64,000 nucleotides of DNA from Cristatella mucedo. Its lineage: Eukaryota > Bryozoa > Phylactolaemata > Cristatellidae. The translations under genes and the position numbers were made by a program. Below the pieces are notes generated by a model. That model made no database searches. It was given only the letters and a program-made list of their open reading frames with translations, and was not told the DNA's origin. Shown here in pieces: positions 1 through 10,479 of the stretch (its first letter is position 1; the number at the start of each line of letters is the position of its first letter). Location of the stretch: the NCBI GenBank assembly GCA_009760855.2, contig WPIO01000012.1, positions 596,501 through 660,500 on the forward strand, read 5' to 3'.

Positions 1-850
1 TATCTAGACAAACGCCAGAAAGGAAGCTGGTAAGATCCTGCAGTGATCAGAAAGCGAAAGCCTCACTCGGTGAATCAGAAGCAGTGTAGATGCAACAGCT
101 GTAGTGCAAATCCAAGATGTTTCTGCCTGTGCTGGTTCGCTTGAGTTGTAAGCCTCGTGGGAAATATTTCTTCGTTCATCTCGTCTCGCGACGAAGTCGA
201 AAATTTGTGTTATAGACGCCCCTAACCTCGTCAAGAGATGCTGGGTATGGCTTGTGCACGTGCTTGAAATAATATCTCGATTTCCCTGTCACACTTGTGA
301 TGGTTTACCCTCTGCCATATACCTGCGTCTCAGGCAATTATGCTTGTCTCTTCAACCTGTCAGCTCCATACGATATCGTATATGCTGTGCTGGAACTATT
401 TTGTGCATGAACTTTTTAATTAATTAATTAGTTCTTATTCTGTAATTGATAAGAATTATTTTGCCATACTAGCGTGCAGCTTGATTTAGATGCGTCACAA
501 TAGCCTGTTACTCACTGAAGCTTGCGATATTTTGCAGTCAACATGTGAATATTTCAGTTTGTAACTTTAAAACCGTGTTGGCCAACTTTTCGATCGCTCG
601 CATCGCACTGACTTAAGGTACTTCCATTGTTTTTGCTTAATGGTTCAATGTTACTATTGCTGATAGGGGGGTGGATGAAGACGGAGCAAAGATGCCTGAG
701 GCAGTGCAATATTCGTTTGAACTATACAGCGCAAGGCGGGCGTCACGCGGAATGGCCAACCTCCAACCATAGTTTGCTCTCATCATGTTATCTATCGTTC
801 ACGACCAAGAGTACCCCCCAACGCTCTAATGGGCTTGCTGCATAAATCTG
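1..850. other. No recognised gene or repeat
   Basis: AT-rich sequence with a short AATT run near 415-430. I see no conserved protein. The missing 5' exons of ZNHIT1 were looked for here and not found. Confidence 0.5.
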
Positions 851-854
851 CCAT

Positions 855-950
855 AGGATCTCAGCCCAGTGGTAAGGTGCTCGACTTCACCCAAGCTTGC
901 TTCCTCCAGCTCGAAGGTTCGAGTCCTACTGCATCAAAATCTGTATTGGT
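855..950 (+). mobile_element. SINE-2 fragment (tRNA-like head)
   Basis: CAGCCCAGTGGTAAGGTGCTC resembles an A box region and GGTTCGAGTCC a B box, as in the other SINE-2 copies. The LINE-like tail is missing. The following ATCCATCCATC run (about 980-1030) is a small tandem repeat. Confidence 0.5.
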
Positions 951-1139
951 TCGATACCAAGTAGATGTGAAAGCCGTCAGCATCCATCTATCCATTTATC
1001 ATCCATCCATCCAGCATCCATTTATCCATCTGCTGCAAAATTAATGAGGCTGCTTGTTTTATTGGCATTCTTCCCATGCTGAGACATCGAAGGCCTTCTT
1101 GCTGTCCTTGCGCCAACCAAATGTGTCACCTCTGGTATG

Positions 1140-1272
1140 GCAGTCAATGGCTGTACGGTTAAATAATAAAGTAATTCATTCGTACAGCACTCTAGGAGAA
1201 CTGTATCTCTGATAAGGTGCTTTGCATGTGCCGAAAGCCTCGAGCCCGAGACCTCGGTCGTCAAAGGCTCTG
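1140..1272 (-). mobile_element. SINE-2 copy, antisense
   Basis: Read on the minus strand: a tRNA-like part with CGAGGTCTCGGGCTCGAG, then the tail GAGATACAGTTCTCCTAGAG, matching the 3' end of the local LINE family. It lies in the region upstream of the recovered ZNHIT1 exons. Confidence 0.6.
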
Positions 1273-1283
1273 GCTGTCCCTAG

Positions 1284-1384
1284 TTATCTGCAATCGTCGC
1301 TTCCGGCTCTGCCGATGAGCTCTGCAAAGTGCAGCTGGCCGTGACTGTCTACCCCAAGGACGCCTGTCACGATTATGTGCAGCT
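1284..1384 (+). other. Unassigned candidate exon
   Basis: A 101-base open stretch is bounded by CTAG and by a strong GTAAGT donor. It reads SGSADELCKVQLAVTVYPKD then ACHDYVQL in one frame; the other two frames have stops. I do not recognise it. Its exit phase does not join the ZNHIT1 exon at 1588 in the correct frame, so it is not part of that product. It may be a chance frame or an exon of an unknown transcript. Confidence 0.15.
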
Positions 1385-1587
1385 GTAAGTGCTTCAAGCT
1401 CTTTTTTTAGAAGAGCTTGCAGTTAGAGCCCTGGAGAGGGTGTGATGTGTGTCCTTGCTAGGCAGCAGCCGACATTAATAAAAATTATTTTAAAAAAACA
1501 GTGCATGCCATATACTGCGACTGGTCAGTGGGTGTCTGCTGCCATTCCCCTTCATTCGGTCTATGATGCTATTGATGGTCATTGCAG

Positions 1588-4258
1588 CAAAACGAAAAAG
1601 AAAACCAAAGAACGACGCCCTGAAGCTTCGCCTAGTGCGCAAGAACTTGTCTGCCCTGATCGAGGAAGAGGTCTGTACCAGCAGTACTATCGGCCTCTGT
1701 CAGTGTATGAATAATGTCCTTGAGTGGGGGTCTGCATCGTTAGCTTAGCCTTTAAACTGCGATTGTGCAGCCGTGCTCGTACATGCGCACACACGCACTC
1801 ACATGTGCTCAGAGAGAGAGAGAGAGAGAGAGACGAACGCACACCACCCGAGCTGGTCATGTACAATGCTCCCAGCAGCCTGGGCGTTGTTTAGGCTGCT
1901 TTTAGTGCTGTACAGCAAAAATTGCCACAAATTGATGAAAGGCCTTGTTTATTCGGCATTCTAATTTTAAAATTTTGTCCTTTGATATTGTATAGTATTT
2001 TTCACTTTTTCTCTTCGTTTTTATTCTGTAGAATGGCCCTGTTCTGTTATCATAAGCTTGCTTTAAGCTTTGGTTCTTTTTTTAGGCTGTAGCTTAGAAT
2101 GGGATTGCTACTGCCTTTAGTCTGGCCGAGTATTTGCAGCCAGTCGCAGCGCCAATGCGAAACTTGCTGCCTACAGCGATGTCTAGCAGGTGCACTAGCA
2201 TTGACCGTATGTACGTTGGTGTGCACATGACCTGGCCGGATCGCCTGCATTGGCCCGGGCCCATTTTGTTTTCTCTAATTCAGATGATGCTACTTTGAGA
2301 AGGAAACTGGTGTGTGAGATTTCTTGCTGACTTCCTTTTATGGGCTGCTTGCCAACACCGTGATTTATGCTTGCCGTTTCCTGCCGTTCGCTGGCCCATC
2401 TGTGTGTGTCTCAATGAAATGCCAGCAAAGTATGTAATTAGCAAAGCCTAAAGGTCTGCTGCATGCAGCATAGTGTGTACTGCTTGCACTGCCTGATCTT
2501 GCAAGATTTATTTGTGTAAGGAAAGCTGTGACCTGTCATATTCAGAGACTTGGCCAACTTCGGTTATTGTATTTTTCTGCTGTAGCAACTATTGAATATC
2601 AGTGGGCCGGCATACACGACGGCCGCTGTGCCTCCTTCGAAATACCCGGTCAGGCACTTCTGTGCCGTATGTGGATATCCTTTGCTGCTCATTGTTAGTG
2701 GATGCTGTGATCGCACCTATGTGGGCAGGCAGTGCCACTACCTGCAGTGCCAGCAGGCTGCTTTGATTTGCCTGGGTACCTCCCTGTCTCTTGCATACAG
2801 CAAAAACAATGTCCCTTTGTTTTGCTTACCATTAACGTGCAGTGAATGCCAAGTGCGAGATGAGCTCCTCATTCCCTTCTGCCTCGGTGGCCCAACCGAG
2901 CTGCTCCTAGCGATTTCCAGACGTTGCGCCTGCACTGGCCGGGTGCAAGATCCCATCCCCAGACAGCGTTCAATTGTCTCATCACGTGCAAAGTGATCTT
3001 GCCATCTTGCCGTGTGCTAACCGCCGGCAGCGTAGCCCAGAGGTAAGATGCTTGCCTTAAAAGACCAGTGTCGTGGGCTCGAGCCCTGCGGCATATGTTA
3101 AACGCCTGGTTAGAGATCAAGTTCTCTTAGTGTAGTGCGCAAATGGAGAATATTTATTTTATTTAGTATTATATTTATTTATCACTGTGCATGCAGCCTC
3201 TCGTACCTTCAGTTCCTGAAAGTGAGCCAGGCTCTGAATGAAGATGTTTTTTTGCAATGGCAGCAGCCTAATGAGGCTGGAATCAGACTAGCCACAGTAT
3301 TATCATGTATTTTGAGCACCGTAGCCTATTTTTGCTTGGTGACATGCCATTTGCAACGTCTCGAACCCTTTCTTTTTTGTCCAATGTTTCTTTTGCTTTT
3401 TGTTGGTGTGTGTTTTTTTTTGCTTCTCCGTCTCAGTCTTGACACCGAGACTGACAAGTCTCAAACCGAGCTCACGGCCCTGAAGCTTGTAGATACCACC
3501 ACTGCGCCCAAGATACTTGATGTACTTGGGCCAAGATAGGTTACCCTGATTAGTAGCTATGTTTCCATCTGAAATCAAGTTTGGAAGCGTGAATGTGCTT
3601 CCGAGCACTTTCATAGCCATCATGGTAGGCAACTTTATGTCACTGACCACTAGTAGTGTGTAGGCTGACCTTCACCTGCAGCGCCCTTCGCCATTGTTGC
3701 TACGGCTTCACCGTGTATCTGTCGCCAGCAACCTCGGATTAAATTAATAAAATCGAAATGCACGTCATGGCGCTCAGACAGTTTACCGAAAGCGCTACGT
3801 TATGGAGTCTTGAAACTCAGGTGGCTTCCGGTGGCAGTGGACAGGCAGCGATCCCGGTTTTTGCCCTCAGGAGGCATTCACAGGCAGCTCCTTCCTTCTT
3901 ACCCCTGAGCCCTGGGCTTTCAGCATTCCTCGCTTGCCGGTCACTCTGCTCTCGCAATCTCGTCGCTGTTGCTGAGCGCAGCGTTGCACCACTTGCCCGT
4001 GAGTGAAATGCTTCTTAACGTGCAGCTTCACCTTTCCTTCCACATACAAGTGTGTCACCTGTGGCATGCGCTACTGCTGCATCAAGTGCCTCGGCGTGCA
4101 CAGGGACACGAGGTGAGCAGTGGCTGCAGTAGCAGCAGCGCATCGAGGAAATAGCGACTGTCGGTCCTGCGCTCGGCTTGCCGGCGCCGAGCTCATGACT
4201 TTATGACCTCTGCATCTGCTGCTTGCTGCCCTGCAGGTGCATGAAGTGGACCGCATAG
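1588..4258 (+). CDS. ZNHIT1: ZNHIT1-like HIT zinc-finger protein, last four coding exons (5' end not found)
   Basis: Exons 1588-1670, 2586-2674, 4032-4112 and 4237-4258 splice in frame to the last ~90 residues of a ZNHIT1 homologue (human protein ~154 aa). The first exon gives a Lys/Arg-rich stretch then LKLRLVRKNLSALIEEE, matching the human FKLRFRKNFQALLEE segment. The second gives SGPAYTTAAVPPSKYPVRHFCAVCG. The third completes the zinc finger (FPSTYKCVTCGMRYC, then IKCLGVHRDTR). The last gives CMKWTA and TAG; human ends CLKWTV. ZNHIT1 is a nuclear subunit of the SRCAP complex that swaps H2A for H2A.Z. Acceptors are CAG/TAG and donors GT, except the intron between the second and third exons, which looks like a U12 AT-AC intron. 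The N-terminal exons are probably upstream of the window. The gene converges on the myosin light chain gene. Confidence 0.9.
1811..1832 (+). repeat. (AG)n microsatellite
   Basis: About 11 units of AG in a ZNHIT1 intron, preceded by a short CA/CT-rich stretch. Confidence 0.9.
2675..4031 (+). other. Putative AT-AC U12-type intron of ZNHIT1
   Basis: The intron starts ATATCCTTT at 2675, the consensus 5' splice site of minor-spliceosome AT-AC introns. It ends TTCTTAAC (4012-4019), a near-perfect U12 branch site, followed about 12 bases later by AC at 4030-4031. Joining GG at 2673-2674 to C at 4032 makes a Gly codon and restores the ZNHIT1 zinc finger as C-x2-C-GFPST-YKC-x2-C. The only strong GT donor nearby (GTATGT at 2668) would remove the second zinc-binding Cys. 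There is no pyrimidine tract before the acceptor, as expected for U12 introns. Confidence 0.85.
3026..3190 (+). mobile_element. SINE-2 copy with LINE-like 3' tail
   Basis: TAGCCCAGAGGTAAGATGC (A-box-like) and GTGGGCTCGAGCCCTG (B-box-like) are followed by TTAGAGATCAAGTTCTCTTA, the same sequence as the LINE 3' end, then an AT-rich tail. It sits inside the putative U12 intron of ZNHIT1. Confidence 0.7.
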
Positions 4259-4561
4259 AGGGTGCTGCCGCCGGCTCAGTGGCTGGCAAGAGGGAGCTGC
4301 CTCGCTCTCCGTGACACAGCCCCCTCCTCTATGGCCGTGGTGGAGCAATTGACACGTGACGACGGCATGAACCGTGCTGCCGTCTCCGGGATGCGCTACT
4401 GCTGTGGCCTAGCGGTAGGAGCTGCGCACCGCAGCAGCAGCACAGTGGTTCGGTCGTGCCCATTTGACGACGACGTATCGCCTGCATCGTGTGTGCGCCA
4501 CTGCAAGTGCATGCAGCGTCGCATTCTCCGCTGCACCGAGAAGCGCAGCAGACGATTTGTG

Positions 4562-4567
4562 AATAAA
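4562..4567 (+). promoter_or_regulatory. Candidate polyadenylation signal for ZNHIT1
   Basis: AATAAA lies about 300 bases after the ZNHIT1 stop codon, before the end of the convergent light-chain gene. A second AATAAA occurs near 4907, inside the neighbouring gene. Assignment rests on position only. Confidence 0.4.
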
Positions 4568-4667
4568 CCACGAGATATATTGAGGACGAATGATAGCCAC
4601 AGTCCAGTTGGCGGCAGCTATACAGTTCTACAGTGCTAGCGCGTGAGTGTCACCGCTCGAGCTGGCT

Positions 4668-5860
4668 TTACATCTGCGGGCCTGCCATGACCTTCTTGAT
4701 GAACTCTGCAAAGTTAAAATTAGCTGTTTGTGGCCAATCATTGTGTCTGCCCGATCTGTCGCATGCCAATTTCGCCGTGCAGCATTACCTTCATACTTGA
4801 CGTTGCCATCCAAGTCCTCCACAGTATCTGTGTACTTGAGGATGTCATCGACTGCGCTGTCCTCCAGTTTCTCACCTGGAGAAGGATGAGTGACCATTCG
4901 CAGCAGCAATAAAGTCGAATGTGCGTACCGGATGTCTATCGTTCAGCTAGCAATGCAGCCCTGACGACTATGGATCGGAAAGTCCGAAAATACGAACAGC
5001 TAGTATTGGACACCATGAACGACGAAGCGTGCACCTGCTGGCCTAGCCACGGGCTTATGCTGTCCTAAGAAAATTGACCTGCTAACTCGTTGCTGAAAGC
5101 AATAGCAAACATGAGCAACGGGTAAATAATGTTACTAAGCCAGATTATTAACGAGCAACTTCTAGTTTTTGGATGCCGTTTACCCAAGTCGGCTGCTGTC
5201 AACCATGCCCCAAAATAAATGGTTGGCTTACTCAACGCAAGAACAAGAGGCTGTGTAGAGTCGACCTATTAGTAGCTAGAATTAGACTGGATACTACTGT
5301 GTCCACGGGATTGGTTAGTGAGAGCCGGTGGTATGGCGTGACTGCTGACTACAGCCGTACGAGCAGCTCTAACCTATGATTTCACCCTTAGTGCCACGGG
5401 TAGCAATAAAAGTAGGCGATTAGCTATCTTGACTTGCCTATAGAGGTCAGCGCGTGCCTCATCTCAGCTGACGAGATGAAGCCCTGTCCTTCCCTGTCGA
5501 ACGTCTTGAAGGCTTCCATGAAGTCGGCAAAAGTGCCTAGGTCCTGGTTCTTGCTGACGTCGTGGTAAATGGGCAGCAGCTCGTCGAACTTGTACTGTTT
5601 CTCTCCTGCGAACACGCAAGCAAGTGGTGAGCAGCCATGCGGATGCCACAAATGAAAGTCCGACATATGGCGAGCAAATAAGGCAGCTCACCCATTTTCT
5701 TTGTGCCTCCGTTTTTATTGATTTGCGCCAATGTGGGGTTTAGGCCGACGCAGCGAAGGAGATCTCCAACCTTGAAGCCATCGACGAAGCCGTCGCGACC
5801 ATCCCAGAAATCAAAGAGGTCGAAAACCTCCTTCACATCTGGAATCATTGATGCAGGCAT
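4668..5860 (-). CDS. Myosin essential (alkali) light chain
   Basis: Coding exons, 5' to 3' on the minus strand: 5692-5860 (5' limit uncertain), 5438-5605, 4789-4875 and 4668-4705, ending TAA. They give about 153 aa, the usual size. The product stabilises the lever arm of muscle myosin heavy chain. EF-hand 1 reads VFDLFDFWDGRDGFVDGFKV, followed by GLNPTLAQI and GGTKKMGEK. EF-hand 3 reads TFDREGQGFISSAEMRHALT. The C-terminus is VEDLDGNVKYEEFIKKVMAG then PQM. FDFWDGRDG is typical of molluscan and related light chains. I used the Met at 5858-5860 (MPASMIPDVKEV) as a provisional start; a separate first exon upstream is likely, because the family usually has a short N-terminus before the DVKEVF-like segment. 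The intron after the second exon begins GCAAGT rather than GT. The gene is convergent with ZNHIT1. Confidence 0.93.
4910..5437. other. Light-chain intron sequence
   Basis: The intron between the exons at 5438-5605 and 4789-4875. No coding similarity or recognised repeat was seen. Confidence 0.6.
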
Positions 5861-5949
5861 GCTGCGTGATAAGCGTCAGCTTGGGCGCATGCTCAATGCT
5901 TAGCGAACTAGAGTGTGGGGCATACGGGAAGGAAAGATGGCCTCTTGCT

Positions 5950-6095
5950 AATAAAAATAGCCATTTAAACAGCAGACCCGTTTATATAGCGGCAGAAGAG
6001 CTTTCAAAGCTATCGCTGCCTCTTTCAGTGGGCAATATGGGATTGCTCACTGCAAGGCTCGAAACTACGACCTGGGTCGTCAAGAGCGACCCCCT
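5950..6095 (-). mobile_element. SINE-1 copy, antisense, diverged
   Basis: Read on the minus strand it shows the family order: tRNA-like part with a decayed B box, then the TGCCCACTGAAAG and AGCTTTGAAAGCTC segments, and CTGTTTAAATGGC at the 3' end. It is the most decayed of the five copies. Confidence 0.55.
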
Positions 6096-6189
6096 CGGCT
6101 ATCCTGCAAGGAGACATTCACTCTGCATTTGCGGCAGTCCATTCTCGGAGAGCACCGCTCGTTAGAATGGAGAACATCCCGGCCTCACC

Positions 6190-9100
6190 GGGGTAGGGGC
6201 TCAATAGACTTCGCTCCTTGTGGCACCGGATGGATAGTCGCCCAAGCATTCGGCGGCAGGGGGGGAGGCTAGGCCCCCCCCCCCGCCGAACCAGCTTCGT
6301 CGGCTCGGCACTCTCCTAGCGGATTTTCGCGTACTCTCGTAGCAGATAGACGCCCAATTCACTCTCATTAGCTGCATCCAGCCGACTCGAGCAGACCTCG
6401 CCCCGACGCCGGCTCTTTAATTGCGGATTTACGAGCTGGGTTTGCCCTATCGCGGGCGGGCAGCCTGCGCTGGAGGCTGGGAGCCGGCTTGTGTTTCCGC
6501 TCGTTGAACTCGTCCAAGCCGGGCGGGTCCGGCTGCTCGGCCGGCGAGAGCGGCCTCGACCTTCGCTTCCAGCGATTTCACAGCGACGGCTCCTCGCTCG
6601 CCGTTCGAAATAACAAGACCGTGGCTCAGTCGCTTCCCCTCCATCCGCCCACCTCGCATGCCCCGGACCTGGCCTCCGACGCCTTCGGTGGGAAAGGGGG
6701 TGGCGACAGCGTCGTTCCTCGAACGCCGGCTCGAGAGCGGGCGGGGGCAGAGAATAAAGCAGCGACCGACTACCGCCGAGTTCGTTAGCCACGCTTCCAT
6801 ATATGGCGAACGGCGGCGGATCGTAATGCGAGCCGGTTCCCCCTTTGTAAGCGCGATGAGCCGAATGGCTGGGCAGCCGTACTAGGAGAAGCGACTGTGC
6901 CATAGGTTAATCTGCTCATCATTGGAGCATTTCCGAGGCTCGTTGGCGAGCGCCGGCAGGGCACGGCCATGCGCTGTCCGCCCAAAAAGACTCTCGCAGA
7001 AAAAGGTCCAGTCCGTCGAAGCCCAGTCTCTCAGCCGCCCGCCTCCCAGCTCCACGAAGCGCCGGCTGCAAAATCGGAAAGCTAAAAGCTTACGGAGAGC
7101 AAACGGACGTGCGGCGGGATTTCCAAGGACCCATGTTTGGTTTTGTGCTTAGCCGGCGAGCCTCCCTAAAACCACCCAGCCGCTTGCCTCTGCTAAGAGC
7201 TCCACTCTTCGTGGCAGTCAACCGTCTGGTACCTCAGCCACTGCCTGCGCGCTCTCCGTCCCGACCCCCGCCCCCATGCGGTGGGGCTGCCGTACAAAAC
7301 CCGACACCGCCGAGATCCCGAGTCGAGAACTTCGCATTCGCCTGAGAATCGCCCTTCGCGACGAACGACGGCTCGCACTCACAACCTCCGCTTCGCCGGC
7401 TCACCCCTGCGCCTGGAGTGCGCTCGTTCGGACCCAGCTCGACAGGCGCCTATCAGCGTGCTCTCGCGATCAATCTCCGCTCCGCTGGTCCGGCCGGCTG
7501 GAAGTTCCGGCCGGCGGGCAAATTATGGGCGAAAAGGGCGGATGTGGTCCGGTCGCTCCCGCCACCCGGCTGTCGTCTAACAGTGTGCGTGTGCAGCCCG
7601 GTGGCGGGTCGGCGTTCGTGGGAGCAGCGACTGGGTCGACGCGTCGGTCCGCTAAGGCTGCATCCGGCGCCGGAGCGGGAGACGGAACGAGCAGCGTGCG
7701 GCACACCGCCGCCGACGCCTGCTATCCCCGGCCTCAAGCCGGGGCGGCGGCAGCGGCCTGCCGACGAAGAAAGAGCTGGAACGCCGGGTCGGCGGGCGAT
7801 ACGGGTGCGCGCGCAGGCCTGAGGGATCGGCAGAAATCGCGTGGCTAACGGCAAGGGAAACGCCGGGACAATGGCTGGCGAACGGTCAGTCCGGCAGCAG
7901 AGCCGCCGAAGGGCTTCCTTCGGCACGCCCCCTCACTCGTCCGTAGGCCGCCCGGCCCAAGTCGTGCGGAAGCCGCTCTCACCTTCGATTTCGGACTCGC
8001 TTAGCTTCGCCTGCAAAAATGGCGAATGAAAGCAATGGCAGGCGCGAGCGACCGGCGAGAACTGGGATCGCTAGCGCAGCGGATGGGCTGCGGCACTGAA
8101 GCGCCCCCCCCCCCCCCCCGCTGCGGCGGCCGCAGCGAAGCGAGAGGCCACGTACCATGATAGCTCTGAGAACGTGCAGCAAATCCGGAGCTCTGACCCA
8201 AAGTCGGAACCGGCCGCGAGCGTATTTCAATAAATACAGCGTACCGCCAGGTGGCGCCCGAATGGCTGGGGCATGCCATTATTTTGGTACCTCAGGTCAG
8301 ACGGTACGAGTTGAAACTGTCACACGATGAGCTCTCAATAAGAATACCGTATCAGTTAGAATATATATTTTTATAATGCACAATTTTTAAAAGCTTTACA
8401 TAAAAATACCCGATCAAGAAACACTGACGGCGAATCTAAAACGCTGCGACGTTCACTACAAATGAACTCACCCACAGCGACCTTAAAAGGCCAGTAGGCG
8501 TATAGCACGCAAGCCCTTATGCGGCGCCTATGGGTCCGCGTAATAGACGCGTTCGGCGCTCGCGTCGTCTACTCTCGGCCGCAGCAGCCGAAGCGAGGAA
8601 GTCGAGGTCAATCGATGGTAGATAGCTCCTATCTGTAATCGACGAGAGTGTGCCGCCTCCAGCCGCTCCGCCGGTGGCGGCTTCGGCAATCGAGGCTTCG
8701 GCGGCCGAGGGCGGCAGAAAGACGCGAGGCCGCACCTCGCGGCAGTCTTATTAAGGGCGAACCGAAGACCGCAATTACAGACGCCTGGCAGAAATCGCCG
8801 GCCTCGGCATTGCAGCATTTCCGACGCGCGGCGTCGCGTCCGGATACCATAAGGCCCCCCCCCCCGGCGTCGCCACTAAGACGGCGTCCGGTCAAGTCGC
8901 GCTCCGAGCCGTAAGCACGCGGTCACCCAACCGACGAGCCGGACGCTCGAGACGACGACACGGCACACAGCGAAAAAGGCACCGAGAGTTGAGGCTGAAA
9001 GCACCAACTCTCGCATTACTTACGCAGCAGTTCGGTTACGGTGCATCCACCAATTTATTTTTAGGTAGTTCCCTCGTGCGCTCTCAGGAATGCAGACTGC

Positions 9101-10050
9101 AAAGCTACGCCCCCCCCGAACCGCCGACTTGGCCCGACCGTACCGCCTTTCGCACGCTGGCTCTACGCGGAGGGTACTTCGCAGGGAGCCATTTTCTTGA
9201 GAAGGCTCAAGCGGAACGCTGCGAAAGTTTGATGGGCACGCTTTAAGCGCCGGAACTCTCGTAGTAGGCAACGACGATTCAAGCTTCGCGCTGCCGATTC
9301 TCGGCCGATCGAGGTAGTTCGCAGTAATAACTGCCGCCCTGTTGTGTCGTATGCTGCGACGTGGGACAAACTGCACGCCATTTCATCCCTTCGTCAAAGG
9401 AGCGCGGCGCTCGCCGCCCACTGACTCCGCCCCCGCGTGGCAGTTGAGGCCAGGCGTTCAAGGCTGCCTCAACGGGCGATTTGATTAATGACACCCCCCA
9501 AGCGAGCAATCTAGGCTCGCTATTACAGTAATCAGCACCATTAGCGATGTTTCCGGCTCTCAACGAACTTCTTTCGAGCGACGGCTCTCTCGGTTGGAAT
9601 GGCCCGCGCCGTACAGACGGGCGCCGTCCGCTCTCATCATTGAACTGGCGGTGCGGCTCTACGCGCGTCGTTCGGGCCGCGAACGCCTCAAGTCCTCAAC
9701 GCCTCAAGTCCTAGAGTCGGAAAAATGCTCCCGCGTGGAACTTGCATAGAAACAATTGCAATAACGCTGGCAGGTGCCCAGGCCCGAGGCTAGACCTCAA
9801 AGCCCTCGACCTCGAGCCTCGACCTCGAAGAAGCGCGTTCAGTCGCTCCCTGTACTCTTACTACTTCGCTTCTGGTTTGCTGACTACGTCGCAGGACCGG
9901 GAAACCGACCGAGCTTGAAAGCTCGTAGGAAGCTGTGGAGCGCCGCTATAAACACGGTAGCTGCGTGGCATCCACGTCCGGGCAGAACTAGGACGCAAAG
10001 GAAGCTCTCGTGAACGGCGCTAGTCTCAGCCGACGCGCGACGAATGCGGG
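6190..10050. other. GC- and CpG-rich block with no recognised gene
   Basis: Composition changes sharply near 6190 and falls back after about 10050. CG dinucleotides are dense and poly-C runs occur (6277-6286, 8105-8120, 8857-8864, 9108-9114). Long stop-free frames exist on both strands (up to ~195 codons), but they are low-complexity Arg/Pro/Ala-rich and match no family I know, as expected of GC-rich noncoding DNA. It lies upstream of the light-chain gene, so it may hold that gene's promoter and 5' exon. Confidence 0.45.
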
Positions 10051-10284
10051 TAAAGCCTGAACCTAGTGTTGCGGATGGCGACTTGTAGGTATAGCACCAA
10101 TACACGCAAATATTTCGACAGTAGCAGGAGCACGCGAAGAACGCCCATAATTCAAAATAGCAAGTCCGTGCCAATAGCTGCCACAGCTTACATCAACGGC
10201 TCGGTGGCCTACAGCACAAATCAGCTCAAATGCCTTGGCTAAATTCCGAAGCGCAACTGCCTGCCTATTGTACGGCGTATGCTT

Positions 10285-10390
10285 CGGTACGGCCTCGGCC
10301 ATTATTTATCGCTTAATCGGTTTCTCGACGTTACAGTTCCGGAAACGCGAAGAATTAATAAGAGTCATAATGAGAACTCACCGGCTGCGG
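10285..10390. repeat. Short block shared with 39466-39562
   Basis: Both places contain CGGCCTCGGCCAT, TTATCGC, GTTTCT, then TTACAGTTC-GAAA-CGCGAA in the same order with small gaps. Both lie upstream of minus-strand genes. It could be a dispersed repeat or a promoter-associated element. Confidence 0.45.
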
Positions 10391-10421
10391 ATTCGCTTCG
10401 ATAAGTCATAGCCGACAACGC

Positions 10422-10475
10422 AGCGCCATCTTGCCGCGTGACGGAAGAATGCCATCTTGCCGCGCGATGGAAGGG
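10422..10475 (-). promoter_or_regulatory. Doublet of YY1-like motifs
   Basis: GCCATCTTGCCGCG occurs twice, at about 10425 and 10451, each followed by a GAYGGAAG-like string. On the minus strand this is CAAGATGGC, the YY1 core often found just downstream of transcription starts. The orientation fits a minus-strand start site serving the light-chain gene. This is inference from motif and position only. Confidence 0.35.
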
Positions 10476-10479
10476 CGGA

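Noticed and set aside
2668-2674. GTATGTG as the donor of the ZNHIT1 zinc-finger exon
   Set aside because: Using it removes the second Cys of the first CxxC pair, and no GT-AG acceptor downstream restores it. The AT-AC splice does.
3438-3539. Possible exon after a pyrimidine-rich tract and CAG (SLDTETDKSQTELTALKL)
   Set aside because: It lies within the ZNHIT1 U12 intron, is not needed for the protein, and has no family similarity. It could be a cryptic exon, but support is too weak.
6316-7926. Open frames of 100-195 codons in the CpG-rich block
   Set aside because: Overlapping frames on both strands, Arg/Pro/Ala-rich, no domains. Expected from stop-poor GC-rich DNA.
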